NCBI GenBank assembly: GCA_007922225.1
Contig: ML680046.1
Coordinates: forward strand, 978,660 to 1,042,659
DNA length: 64,000 nt
Direction of reading: 5' to 3'
From: Emydura subglobosa
Taxonomy: Eukaryota; Chordata; Testudines; Chelidae
Shown: positions 32,146 to 41,944 of the stretch, in pieces
Layout of the letters: each line of letters opens with the position of its first letter
Position numbering within the stretch: the first letter of the stretch is position 1
Made by a program: the position numbers and the translations under genes
Notes under the pieces: generated by a model
Databases searched by the model: none
Told to the model about the DNA's origin: nothing
What the model saw: the letters and a program-made list of their open reading frames with translations, nothing else

Positions 32146-33703
32146 CATAAGAATTACCATATTGGGTCAGAACAATGGTCCATTAAACCCAGTATTCTGT
32201 CTTCTGACAGTGGTCAATGCCAGGTGCTTTAAAGGGAATGAACAGAATAGGTAATCATTGAGTGATCCATCCCCTGTTGTCCATTCCCAACTTCTGGCAA
32301 ACTGAGACTAGGGGCATTTCAGAGCATGTTTTTGCATCCATGCCCATCCTGGCTAGTAGCCATTGATAGACCTATCCTCCATGAACTTGTTATAGTCTTG
32401 GTCTTCACGACATTCTCTGGCAAAGAGTTCCACATATTGACTGTGTGTTGTATGAAGAAATACTTCCTTTTGTTCATTTTAAACCTGCTGCCTTGTTACC
32501 CATACACTAGGGCACCCCACTTTTTCCCAGTCTGTAGGGCTCCAGGTGTAACCCGATTAATTTAGGCACCTCCACCTTTTGCTTGTCCATAGGACTCTGA
32601 GGGAAAGGCACCTACCCTTAGCCAATTCACACTCTAGGTCTCAGGGTCACCCATACTGAATTCGTAAGGTTTGGGGTGAAATTAAACTGGTTAATATAAG
32701 TACCCACACCCTTTCCCAAATTCGGACTGCTCCAGGTGTATACTACTGTGGGTTTGTAGGATCTTATACTAGTGATAGAGTCTTACACAGTAATAACCTT
32801 AACCTCTATTTATTAACAATTGCCAAACATAGTACACATGATAAGCATACAATGCTATGCTCACCAATCCTGATCAGGCAGGAGGACTTTCCCTGTTGGC
32901 TGAGCAAGGTCAATCTCATCTGCATTCGGTCATGCAGGGGATTCTAGCAACTCTGATCTTGGTTGGTGTCTTGGAGGTGGATTCTTCTTCTTCTTCCTTC
33001 AGTTCTTTCCTCCTTATTCTTCTTGTTCCCCTTTTCTTCTTCCAGCTAGCTGGTCTCCCACTTGGACCCCATTTTTTTTTAGTGAAACTTGAGTCCTGCT
33101 TAGCTATATCTTAACCAATCACATTACCAAATAATTCTTTGACCAATCCTAACATATTGCAAAATAATTCTTTAACCAATCATACCTGACTACCTTAATT
33201 GATCACACTTAGTTATCTTAGTTAAGCAATAGACAGAAGCGATAAAAAAATAGACAGAAATCATTCAGATAGACAATAGAGAATTGGGTACCATAAAGAC
33301 AAAATAATAGGAAGAGTAGATTTTAAAACCACAATTGTTGATAAGTGATTCCTTTCCAGACAGAATGCTATCAAACAAAGTTTTCTTGGCACATCTTAAG
33401 ATCTGTTTCTTTATCTGGTGGTGGTAGGTACTATTAGGACAGTATCACCTTCTTAACAGCTCGATATTACATTGTCGATGTAATTTCAGGAATGTGAAGA
33501 TGTGACTACATACTACTTAGCTTATGGCTGCTTTCTCTCCTAATATGTCTGCTACTGCTTAGCCCAAGAACAAGACCTAAGCTTAGCCAAAAAAAAGGCC
33601 TCAGACCTTACAGCCTATTAATTTCATTTGGTGATCCCTAGTTCCTGGGTTCTGAGAAAGAGTAAATAACACTTCCTTATTTACTTTCTCCACACCAGTC
33701 ATG
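32146..33703 (-). mobile_element. CR1 LINE inserted in Gypsy, itself split by a solo LTR
   Basis: The 3' terminus (CATAAGAATTACCATATTGG on plus) is at 32146. Sequence parallels 28442-28840 up to AACCTGCTGCCT at 32493. It resumes at 33613 (GCCTATTAATTTCATTTGG) and ends at its truncated 5' end near 33703, where Gypsy integrase sequence begins. The flanking Gypsy fragments show this CR1 inserted into the Gypsy. The copy has no useful reading frame. Confidence 0.88.
32494..33612 (-). mobile_element. Solo LTR, 1,119 bp, with 4-bp target duplication
   Basis: Bounded by TG (32494) and CA (33612), with GCCT at 32490-32493 and 33613-33616. The uninterrupted CR1 at 28.44 kb has a single GCCT at the homologous site (CTGCTGCCTATTAAT), which confirms both ends. 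On the minus strand it starts TGTAAGGTCTGAGGCC. AATAAA lies in TTGTTAATAAATAGAGG near 32805-32821, and it ends GTGTATGGGTAACA. No gag, pol or env is present, so it is a recombination product. A 4-bp duplication suits gammaretrovirus-type ERVs or Gypsy. Confidence 0.9.
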
Positions 33704-34400
33704 TCTCCATCCTTCTGGCTGCAACAGATCTCCCCTTATTGGTAGCAGGTTTTTGGTCTTTTGTCCCATCAGTGTCTGCACTGGACTGTTTTGGTATTCT
33801 GGTGTTAAGATATTCCTGTGTGCCAAAAATGCTGACAAGAGGTCTGACCCAGAAGAAACAGCTGTATGTAACAGTCTCAGTGGTTTGCACCGCTGCGTTA
33901 GCCTTCCCATTACTCTGTGGGTGTGCTGGGGAGGAGATATGGTGATCAAAATCCCATTTATGTGCAAATTCCTTGAATTCTTTCAAGGCAAATTGGAGTC
34001 AATTGATGGTGAATACAGAGTCCAGAATGCTCTTCGGTTTGCCAATCACTGACTAGTTTTTTGTATCATGCAGAGAATCAACCTCCCAAAAAGTTGACTA
34101 ACAGTCCACAGAAATCAAGTACTGCTTTTCACTGAAGGTAGATACGTCTGTTCCCACCTTTTCCCGTGGTTGGGAGGACAACTTTCTGCAGTTATCACTT
34201 GACCAGAAGGTGTCACACCTTCTGTCAAGGAGCAGAGTTGTGTATTCATTCCTGGGAGCCCATCTAAGATAGCTGTCCATGCCCAGGACTAAGGCATGTG
34301 TTCTTTTCCATGACATCCTTAAGTAATGAGATAGGGACAACAGCTCACTGCTCTCCCCCTCCCTTTTACACACTGAGCTCATTTTTAATTTGAAAATATG
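33704..34400 (-). pseudogene. Gypsy integrase core
   Basis: Frames 34382-34098 and 33986-33677 carry PREKVGTDVSTFSEKQYLIS, VDCYSTFWEVDSL, then FAHKWDFDHHISSPAHPQSN, GKANAAVQTTETV and FLAHRNILTPEYQNSPVQ. These match 'PW..VG.D.F......YL..VDY.S.F.E...L', 'F...W.F.H.TSSP..P.SNGKAE..V' and 'LA.RNTP...SP...L'. The aspartate of VDC is the second catalytic position. The glutamate of the NGKAE motif is replaced (NGKAN), and stops split the frame. Inactive. Confidence 0.85.
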
Positions 34401-35870
34401 GTTCTGTTCCTACTAGTGCTTTTTGTCTTCTAGTCATCCTGCTAGCATCACTCTCTTGATTGCATACAGTTGGATGTCCTTTTCCATTACCTCTTTGATT
34501 TTCAACAGTGATGGAAATCAAACTGAGACATGGTGCAGCATGTTAACGGATTCAATGCCCTGATCCTCTTCCCCCAGGTCACTGATCCTGGGTATATTTG
34601 CTCTGCTCAGGGTGTCGGCTAATGCCAGTAATCATCCTGGAAAATATCTGAGCCCTACGTGGTAGCACAATGGAGGCACATCAACATGCACTGCAATCTC
34701 TTTAGATCTCTAAGAAGGGGTTTTGTCATGATTGTCACTAGTGGCTTATTGTCTCATTGCACACTCACTGGGTGGCCCTGGATCTGCTGATCAAATTGCT
34801 CCACTTCAAATTTCACAGCCAGAAGTTTTTTTTTCCTATTGGACATGCCCCTGTTACTTCTCTGACACAGCTCTGCTGGCATAAGAAACTGGTTACTCCT
34901 GCAACACCCTATCTTTCCTCCAAATGCATCATGCTGGAGTATTAGTGGCTCTCTTGGCTTGTAATACTTCAGGACAGGGGCATCCATTATTTGTTTCAGC
35001 ATGTCAAATGCTTGTGATTGGGGACCTGCCTAGTCCCACTCAATATCCTACCTCGTGAGCTGATGTCTGGGTTCTGCTGCTGCAGCCAGGGATGGACAGA
35101 ACACAGATAGAAAAGTTGTCCTTCCTATGAAGCGCTGTACCCCTTTCACATCAACTGGAGCTGCCATGTCTCTTACTGCCCTGATCTTGTTCAGATCAGC
35201 TTTCAGTCCCTCTGCTGTGTATGTCCCTCCCTTCAATGTATGTCACCTCACTTTGAGTCACTTTTTTTCCTGGGTTCAGTTTTATGTTCTTGTCCCTCCG
35301 TCGCTGCCGTGGATCCTCTTCAGCTTTTGTATTATTGCTCCATTCACCTCCAATGAGGGTATCATCTGCAGTTATTTTCATCCCAGGCAGTCCTTCCAGA
35401 GCTTGGTGAGTTCTCTCTGGAACACCTCTTGGCCAAGGTTTATGCCCAACAGCATGTACTGCCATCTGTAGTGACCAAATGACATTGCATAGGTTGTCAA
35501 CATGCTGGACTCTTTATCCGGGCGTACATGCCAAAACCCATTCCTCTCACACAACACTGTAAAGATTCTGGCTTTCAGAAGTTCTGGCACAAGGTCCTGA
35601 ATTGTGGGCAATGGATAGCAGCATCTTTTCAATGCTTGGTTTAGTGGCTTTGGGTCTGTTCAGCTGCATAATTTTCCTGATTGCTTCTTTACCACCACCG
35701 TGCTGCTTATCCAGGCTGGACTATGTGGCAAGCACACATGCTCCGCTTTGGGGCTGTGTCTGGGGAAGCCCCTTAGTGCCAATCGTCAGAGGGCACATCA
35801 TAGCAGAACTCTCATCCGGCCTTACCCATTCACCACGCCAGCTTGCTGTTGTCATCCTCTGTTTCTAAAA
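34401..35870 (-). pseudogene. Gypsy reverse transcriptase and RNase H
   Basis: Minus-strand fragments in order: AWISSTVVVKKQSGKL (about 35730-35680), KRCCYPLPTIQDLVPELLKA, FTVLCERNGFWHVRPDKESS, TYAMSFGHYRWQYMLLGIN (35632-35378), then DDTLIGGE-type sequence and VQRFIGRTTFLSVFCPSL (35236-35048). Next come APVLKYYKPREPLILQHDAF and ELCQRSNRGMSNRKKKLLAV (35002-34754) of RNase H. The usual FTVCDVKNGFWH aspartate is altered. There are at least four frame breaks. Confidence 0.88.
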
Positions 35871-35878
35871 GGTGTCAC
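35871..35878. other. Left copy of possible target duplication (GGTGTCAC)
   Basis: GGTGTCAC here and GGTATCAC at 39816-39823 bracket the inserted block. Reading Gypsy pol across the two flanks makes them overlap at this same position, supporting a duplicated target with one later mutation. Confidence 0.4.
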
Positions 35879-36890
35879 GTAAGGTATCACATGCAAACTG
35901 ATAACATGCTGGTAATTAATAGCATTGTGTGATGTATGTACAGGCAGGGTATCAATAATTATATGTACAGGCAGGGTATCAATAATTGCATAGAGATGTG
36001 TGCTGGAAATATGTTCCTCAAATGTGTTTGGCAGACAGTGCCTAACCCCACCTTATCCTAGTCAAAGGAATGTTATTTCACAAGCTTGACTGTGTCAAAA
36101 ACGTAAATTAAGCAAGGTGAGACCAGAGACAGTGAAAAGAAAACTTACTTGTAAAGTAAACAAAGCCATCAAGTGAGAAGTGAGGGAAGATGACCAGTTA
36201 ATAATCTCGATGGGGGATTAGGCTGCACCCCCAGGAAGACTTCCTGCCTCTTAAAACAGGATCAATGAACTTTGGGAAGATAGCAGTAGAACCAAAAAGC
36301 CGTTTTGTAATCCATCACTTAATGGACACAAAAGATCAGAGCCCTTTTAATCGAGAAAGTTGGATCCTTGAAGCAAAGGAGTTGAGGTCTTTGAGAACTG
36401 ACTAGATGTGAGAAACCTGCTTAGATCAGGATCGCAACTTGATGAAATTAAGTTGGAGTCTCTGGAAGGTGTGTTTTGTTTTGTTTTGTTTTACTTGTAA
36501 CCATAACGGTGTCTTCTGTTTTTACTTATTATCACTTAAATATCTGTTCTTTGTTAATAAACAATCTTGTTTTATTACCAAACCGCCTTAGTGCTGTGTA
36601 TTAAAATGAAGGGTAAAATCCTCATCCAAACTAACAGCTTTATGTTTCTTCTGTCTCCTTGCAAGCAGCAAACTTGACAATTTCTCTAAGGGTCCAGGGA
36701 GAGGGACTGGACACTATAGAAAGACGTCTTTGGGGGACTCAGGACTTGGGGTTCACTGATTGTTATCTGTAAGGCAAGGTTTGGACTGGCAGAGTCCTGC
36801 GGAGTTTGCTAGCAAGGCAGACAAGCTGGTATGTCAGGGAGCTGACTCATAGTTTAGCAGCAGCAAAGCTCACTCTTGTTGCAGCAGAGC
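35879..36890. repeat. LTR-like sequence abutting the PLE 5' end
   Basis: Begins near GTAAGGTATCACATGCAAAC. There is a 27-bp tandem duplication at 35935-35987 (TATGTACAGGCAGGGTATCA unit). Near the right are GTTTT repeats, TTGTTAATAAACAATC (AATAAA at about 36560) and TGTTTTATTACC, resembling a retroviral-type R/U5 in plus orientation. No open frame or paired LTR found. It could be a solo LTR fragment, or 5' non-coding material carried with the PLE. Confidence 0.4.
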
Positions 36891-36904
36891 AGTAACAGAT
36901 ACAG

Positions 36905-39300
36905 ATACAGACAGACATCAACTTCCTCTCCAAGTGCAAACAAATGGACATCATACCAAATGGACTGAAAGTGAAAAATCCATTACGGTCGATATATTAC
37001 ATAGACTATGGTGAAAGACTGTGTTACACACTCTCAAAAAAGTTACAGAACCACCTGATCAGCATTCTGTACAGCAAACAGGAGAAGATCAAGAAAGAAC
37101 TCTCAGTGCTGGAAAATCTCATGAAAAGCCAAACTTCCACAGAAACATCCACATGGCTGATCTTTAAAAAAACAAGGTGGGACATTTACAACACTCACTT
37201 TGCATCTCTACAGAGGAAAAAGGACTCTAAACTATCTAAGCTCCTAAGTACCACAAGGGACCACAACTGTGATACCTTGACTCATCCAGCAATATTGTAA
37301 ATCTGTCCAGCTATACACTTAACCCAGCAGAAGAGTCTGTCTTGTCTCGAGGACTCTCTTTCTGCCTCACCACCCTCACACACACATGATACAGTTCTGC
37401 AGTGACCTGGAATCCTACTTTTGCCATCTCTGACTCAAGGAATATTTCCACCACACAACTGAACAACACACTAACCCACAGATGCCTTCCTACCAACACT
37501 GCAACAAGAATTCTGCATGGACACCTCCTGACGGTCGAAACAACAGACTAGACTTTTACATAGAGTGTTTCCTCCGACGTGCACAAGCTGAGATTGTAGA
37601 CAAGCAACATCGCTTGCCCCATAACCTCAGCCGTGCAGAACACACCACCATCCATAGCCTCAATAACAAGTCTGACATTATAATCAAAGAGGCTGACAAA
37701 GGAGGTGCTGTAGTCATCATGTATAGGTCTGATTACGAACAGGAGGCTGCCAGACAACTCTCCAACACCACATTCTACAAGCCACTACCGTCCGATCCCA
37801 CTGAGGAATACCAACAGAAACTACAACATCTACTTAAGAAACTCCCTAAACAAACACAGGAACAAATATACACAGACATACCCTCTGAGCCCTGACCAGG
37901 GTTATTCTATCTACTACCCAAGATCCACAAACCAGGAATCCTGGACCCCCCATCATCTCAGGCATTGGCACTCTCACAGCAGGACTGTCAGGCTATATGG
38001 ACTCTCTCCTCAGGCCCTATGCCACCTATGCCTAGCTATCTTCGTGATACCACTGACTTCCTGAGAAAATTACAATCCATCGGTGATCTCCCAGAAAACA
38101 CCATCCTAGCAACTATTGATGTAGAAGCTCACTACACCAACATTCCACACAAAGATGGGCTACAAGCCATCAGGAACATTTTCCCTGATGATGATATGGC
38201 ACACCTGGTAGCTGAACTTTGTGACTTTGTCCTGACCCACAACTGCTTCAGATTTGGAGACAATCTATACCTTCAAGTCAGTGGCACAGTTATGGGCACA
38301 CGCATGGCCCCACAGTATGCCAACATTTTTATGGCTGACCTAGAACATCGCTTCCTCAAAATTCATCTCCAAGCACCTCTTCTTTACCTACGCTACATTG
38401 ATGACATTTTCATCATCTGGAACCACAGGAAAAAGTCCCTTGAAGAATTCTACTGGGATTTCAATAATTTCCACCCCACCATCAACTTCAGCCTGGACCA
38501 GTCCACACAAGAAATCCACTTCCTGGACACTACAATACAAATAAGGGAAGGTCACATTAATACTACCCTATACCGAAAACCAACTGACCACAATACATAC
38601 CTTCATGCCTCCAGCTTCCACTCTGGATACATTACACGATCCATTGTCTACAGCCAAGCCCTAACATAAAACCATATTTGTTCCAATCCCTCAGACAGAG
38701 ACAAACACCTACAGGATCTCCATAAAACATTTTTAAAACTACAGTACCCACCTGGGGAGATGAAGAAACAAATTAACAGAATCAGACGGGTACCCAGAAC
38801 TCACCTGCTACAGGACAGACCCAACAAAGAAAACAACAGAACACCACTGGCCATCACCTACAGCCCCCAGCTAAAATTTCTCCAACACATCATTAAGGAT
38901 CTACAACCTATCCTAGAAGATGATCCCTCACTCACTCAAGCAGTGGGAGGCAGGCATATCCTTGCTTACAGACAGACCCCCAACCTGAAGTAAATACTCA
39001 CCAGCAACTGTACACAATACAACAAGAACACTAACCCAGGAACCTATCCCTGCAACAAACCCCATTGCCAACTCTGCCCGCACATCAACTCTAGTGACAC
39101 CATCACAGGTCCTAACCACATCAGCCACACCATAAGGAGCTCTTTCACCTGCACATCTACTAATGTAATATATGCCATCATGTGCCAGCAATGCCCCTCT
39201 GTCATGTACATTGGCCAAACTGGACTGTCACTACGCAAAAGAATAAATGGACACAAATCAGACATAAAAAGTGGTAACCTCCATAAGCCAGTACTTCAAT
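36905..39300 (+). pseudogene. PLE polyprotein: RT plus GIY-YIG endonuclease
   Basis: N-terminal segment 36944-37300 (MDIIPNGLKVKNPLRS, LCYTLSKKLQNHLIS). After a frameshift, three blocks follow in one frame: 37482-37895 (IIKEADKGGAVVIM, the PLE pre-RT motif), 37965-38669 (RT) and 38760-38993 (TYSPQLKFLQHIIKD). RT shows ATIDVEAHYTNIPHKDG, SGTVMGTRMAPQYANIFM and catalytic YIDD (38394-38405), then EIHFLDTTI and LYRKPTD. Past an in-frame TAA at 38991 comes CNKPHCQLCPH, VIYAIMCQQC and MYIGQTGLSLRKRINGHKSD (39160-39270), the GIY-YIG core with its conserved R and H. Breaks: one frameshift and TGA 37893, TAA 38667, TAA 38991. All catalytic motifs remain visible. Confidence 0.92.
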
Positions 39301-39650
39301 CTCCCAGGACAGTCAGTAGCTGACTTGAAAGTTGCCATTCTTCAACAAAAAAAACTTCAAAAACAGACTTCAACGAGAAACGGCAGAGTTGGAACTCGTA
39401 TACAAACTTGACACAATCAGACTGAATCAGGGACTGAATAAACAATCAGGTCTGAATAGGAACTTGGAATGGTTATCTCATTACAAGAAGTAATTGTCAC
39501 TGTTCGCACATTCTCACCTTTTAATTAACGGTTGTGAATAGGCCTCATCTACTCTAACTGAACTGACTTTATTAGCACTTGCCCTCCCCATTGTTATGTT
39601 TTTTACCCTTGGATGTATATATATACTTCTTATCTGTGATTTCCACTTCA

Positions 39651-39691
39651 TGCATCTGATGAAGGAGGTTGCGGCCCACGAAAACTTATGC
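39651..39691 (+). ncRNA. Hammerhead-ribozyme-like motif in PLE tail
   Basis: CTGATGA at 39656-39662 is the exact core, GAAA lies at 39680-39683, and outer TGCAT/TATGC can pair. Stem II is GGAGG/CCCAC, in place of GTGGG/CCCAC in the 12.13-kb copy, so it has mismatches. Confidence 0.5.
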
Positions 39692-39823
39692 CCACAGAAA
39701 TTTGTTAGTCTTTGAGGTGCTACAGGACTCTCGTTGTTTTTTCTGTATACAGACTAACATGGCTACCCCTCTGGAACTTTTTACAGTGGTTCATGGTTCT
39801 GATAGACCTGAGAAGGGTATCAC

Positions 39824-40154
39824 AGGGGTCTACTTCCAGTTACAGCTTTCCTTCAAGGCACACATTACCTTTGAAAACATCCCCGTGTGCATTTAAAATG
39901 GTCTCCATTGTCTATGGGACTCCCCCATTTCTTCCCTACCATCTAACAACACAAACTTCAGTTGGTACTGTCTGTTGTTTTTTGGGTTAGTTACTATGAA
40001 GTCACATTCTCCTAAGGGCTGCAGTATGCTGTCATTCTACATTAATAAATTGTGCCTGCTGTGTATAACAAGGGCGTTCAGGTTCAATTTACCCTGAGGA
40101 GTCACTACAGGAGGCCACACTAGTCAGCTGAAATCACACAGGGTGTTTCCCTAT
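39824..40154 (-). pseudogene. Gypsy protease / pol N-terminal region
   Basis: Minus frames contain GECDFIVTNPKNNRQYQLKF-type sequence (via several shifts) and NVCLEGKL / LEVDPCDTL near 39830-39880. These correspond to the end of the protease and the 'LEGEYHLEVDPSV.PV' start of pol in Gypsy elements. The sequence stops abruptly at the insertion junction. Confidence 0.6.
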
Positions 40155-40961
40155 TCATATTGTTGCATGCAGAGAAGTTGGTATTGCCCCTTGTCGCTTT
40201 CCTGTCCTGTCATTCTGAATTTGATATGCCCTCAGATTCAAGGAGAGAGTCATTATGTCATCACCACCGTCTAATGTGCCATCCCTCTCTTGTACAAGTC
40301 TGACTGAATCTTTCTGAGACTTTCCTCTGCAAGTGCACTCACTGTGTGTACCACTGTACATGAATCTCACTATGCGCATGGAACCCTGGACACCTGCTTT
40401 CCTTTGCTGTTGTCTCACTGCATGTACTTCAGAGGGTGTTGTGACTACCAGGGCTTTCATCCTTTCTCTTGAGGCTTCGGCTGCACACCTCATGTCTAAG
40501 CATCTGTCTAGTGTGACATCACTTTCCTGGAGCAGCCGCTTCCACAGGTGGTGATTCCAAGGGCCGCAGACTATTCTGTCCCAAATTAGGGAGCCTGTCA
40601 ACTCCCCAATATTACAGCCACTGTGCATAAGGCAGTAACATAGGAGTAAATTCCCTCCCCTGCAGATTGGTCTCTAGTGAAAAAGCTGTGTTGATCCACA
40701 GTTTTGTTCTGCTTTGAGAAGCAATAGGGCCCCAGGGATCCTAGGACAGCTCTTAGGCTTGAGGCACTGGTGAGCTTGAGACTGGGGCAGATCTCTCTGT
40801 CCTGCTCCCTAATAAGATAAAATAATAGTTTTACTTTCCTGATGTTGTCATCTTCCAGCGTGACCAAGTCTGTGTACAGCTCAAACTCCTCTTTCCACTG
40901 GGTCCATCACTGTGCTGGGTTTGAGTCTGCAAAATCCAGGGGGCTTCAGCCAAAGTTCCAT
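40155..40961 (-). pseudogene. Gypsy gag
   Basis: The start codon is plausible at 40961 (MELWLKPPGF). A shift then gives WKEEFELYTDLV, LEDDNIRKVKLLFYL, QHSFFTRDQSAGEGIYSYVT (40867-40598), and LTGSLIWDRIVCGPWNHHLW, KRLLQESDVTLDRCLDM, SEVHAVRQQQ (40628-40155). This is the capsid-like domain of Gypsy gag ('F..R.Q..GE.ID.YVTAL', 'L.DSLIRDRIV.G'). A zinc-knuckle relic, FMYSGTHSECTCRGK, lacks its first cysteine. Two frameshifts are visible. Confidence 0.85.
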
Positions 40962-41030
40962 GTCTCCTGCCGCCCGCTGCCACACTTCTCGCCAATCAGA
41001 TTGGAAAAAAAGGTGGAATTGTGGGTTTTA
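40962..41030 (-). other. Gypsy 5' leader and LTR stub
   Basis: GATTGGCGAGAAGTGTGGC upstream of gag may include the primer-binding region. ATTCCACCTTTTTTTCC then AATCTGA resembles the end of the 3' LTR at 31400. The LTR is cut off a few bases beyond, where unrelated plus-strand coding sequence begins. Confidence 0.4.
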
Positions 41031-41109
41031 TGACAAAAGCATGAAATCTGCCACAATCTTAGGACATGACCCAGTAAAGATGTTCAGATATGGGGCCGTT
41101 GCCAGCTCA

Positions 41110-41940
41110 TGCAAAATTGCCAGTAGAAGGCAAAAAGGTAATCTCCACAGATCGTCAAGATGTACACTGCAGCCCTGCACATAAAACCAGCCTTTCCCCA
41201 TGCAACCATGAGGCTGTATGCTGCTGATGCATTCAGTCAAGGAAGTACGGAAGTTTTTATGTATCTAGTTGACACAGATGTGGCAATCCTTGCTGTTACA
41301 TATATACAAAAGCTTCAGATTCCTGCACTATGGATTGGATTTGATACCACTCCACACTTAAGATATATACCTGCTCGTGACATAGCTTATTCACTTGGCC
41401 AAAGCAAAGCAAAGGCTTCATCAGTGGTTCATGACTATCCTGATTGTGGTACATTGTCTGCCTTTGCCGGAAGAGGAGAGAAGTCCACACGGGACACTTC
41501 AAAGGTATTTGCGGAAACGTGCCCTGCTCTCATGGATTTGCTTGCTGCACCCCAATCTATCAATGATGGGACTGTGTCTCTGCTGGAGTGCTTTTTGGTG
41601 TTTCTGTACGACAGGCCAAATGGCGCAAACAGTGCTGATGAGACCTGGAAGTGACCCTTCACACAGAAGGGCAGAGCTGTAGAATTCATCTCACCAGCCA
41701 CAGCTGCTCCGGTTGAATACTGTAGGATGCTACTGGTGTCAGGCCTTGATACCTGCTCCTGAACTGTCCTCCCCCAAGGGTTGGGATGGGTTGAAGGCAC
41801 CGATGGAGTCCACTGTGGACAACCCTCCCATTAGTCAATGAGTGTTTTCGTGAACTCCTCTGATGTGGCTGCAAAATGGGGTGCGAGGCAAGTTGCCAGT
41901 GAGTCAAGGCAGGAGGTGCTCATCACCTTTACCTCAGCTG
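41110..41940 (+). pseudogene. Broken gene of an uncharacterised DTDV/CXC protein family
   Basis: The longest frame is 41160-41654. In order: KVISTDRQDV just upstream in another frame; PFPHATMRLYAADAFSQG-like sequence equivalent to 'HEEADTR...HA.DA...G'; VDTDVAILAV (acidic block); ALWIGFDTTPHLRYIPARDI; AYSLGQSKAKA; CGTLSAFAGRGEKS; LECFLVFLYDRP. After the stop at 41652, shifted frames give FTQKGRAVEFI, GLGWVEGTDGV and, at 41816-41896, WTTLPLVNECFRELL, stop, CGCKMGCEASC, a remnant of a cysteine-rich CXC tail. I recall this arrangement from many predicted proteins of cnidarians, fishes and turtles, often multi-copy. The DTDV block resembles PIN/FEN-type nucleases, but function is unknown. At least three breaks. 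Confidence 0.6.
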
Positions 41941-41944
41941 ATCA

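Larger units (their letters stand above)
36895..39785 (+). mobile_element. Penelope-like element (family 1), near complete
   Basis: About 2.9 kb with N-terminal region, RT, linker, C-terminal GIY-YIG endonuclease and a 3' tail with hammerhead-like motif, all plus strand. The 5' boundary is inferred from the coding start (NFLSKCKQMD upstream of 36944). The tail ends GACTAACATGGCTACCCCTC at about 39772. Family-1 tails occur alone at 11.70-12.24 kb. Damage is modest, so this is among the younger elements here. Confidence 0.9.
31400..41030 (-). mobile_element. Ty3/Gypsy retrotransposon, dead and twice interrupted
   Basis: Right to left on the minus strand: gag (40961-40155), protease/pol start (40154-39824), RT (35870-35200), RNase H (35199-34755), integrase (34400-33704 and 32145-31690), polypurine tract and 3' LTR remnant. 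The order gag-PR-RT-RNase H-IN is that of Ty3/Gypsy. Two blocks are inserted: CR1 with a solo LTR (32146-33703) and LTR-like DNA plus a PLE (35879-39815). The internal sequence without inserts is about 4.1 kb. Numerous stops and shifts throughout make it non-functional. The 5' LTR is lost except for a few dozen bases. Confidence 0.85.

Noticed and set aside
38928..39218. 96-codon minus frame
   Set aside because: Antisense of the PLE linker and GIY-YIG region.
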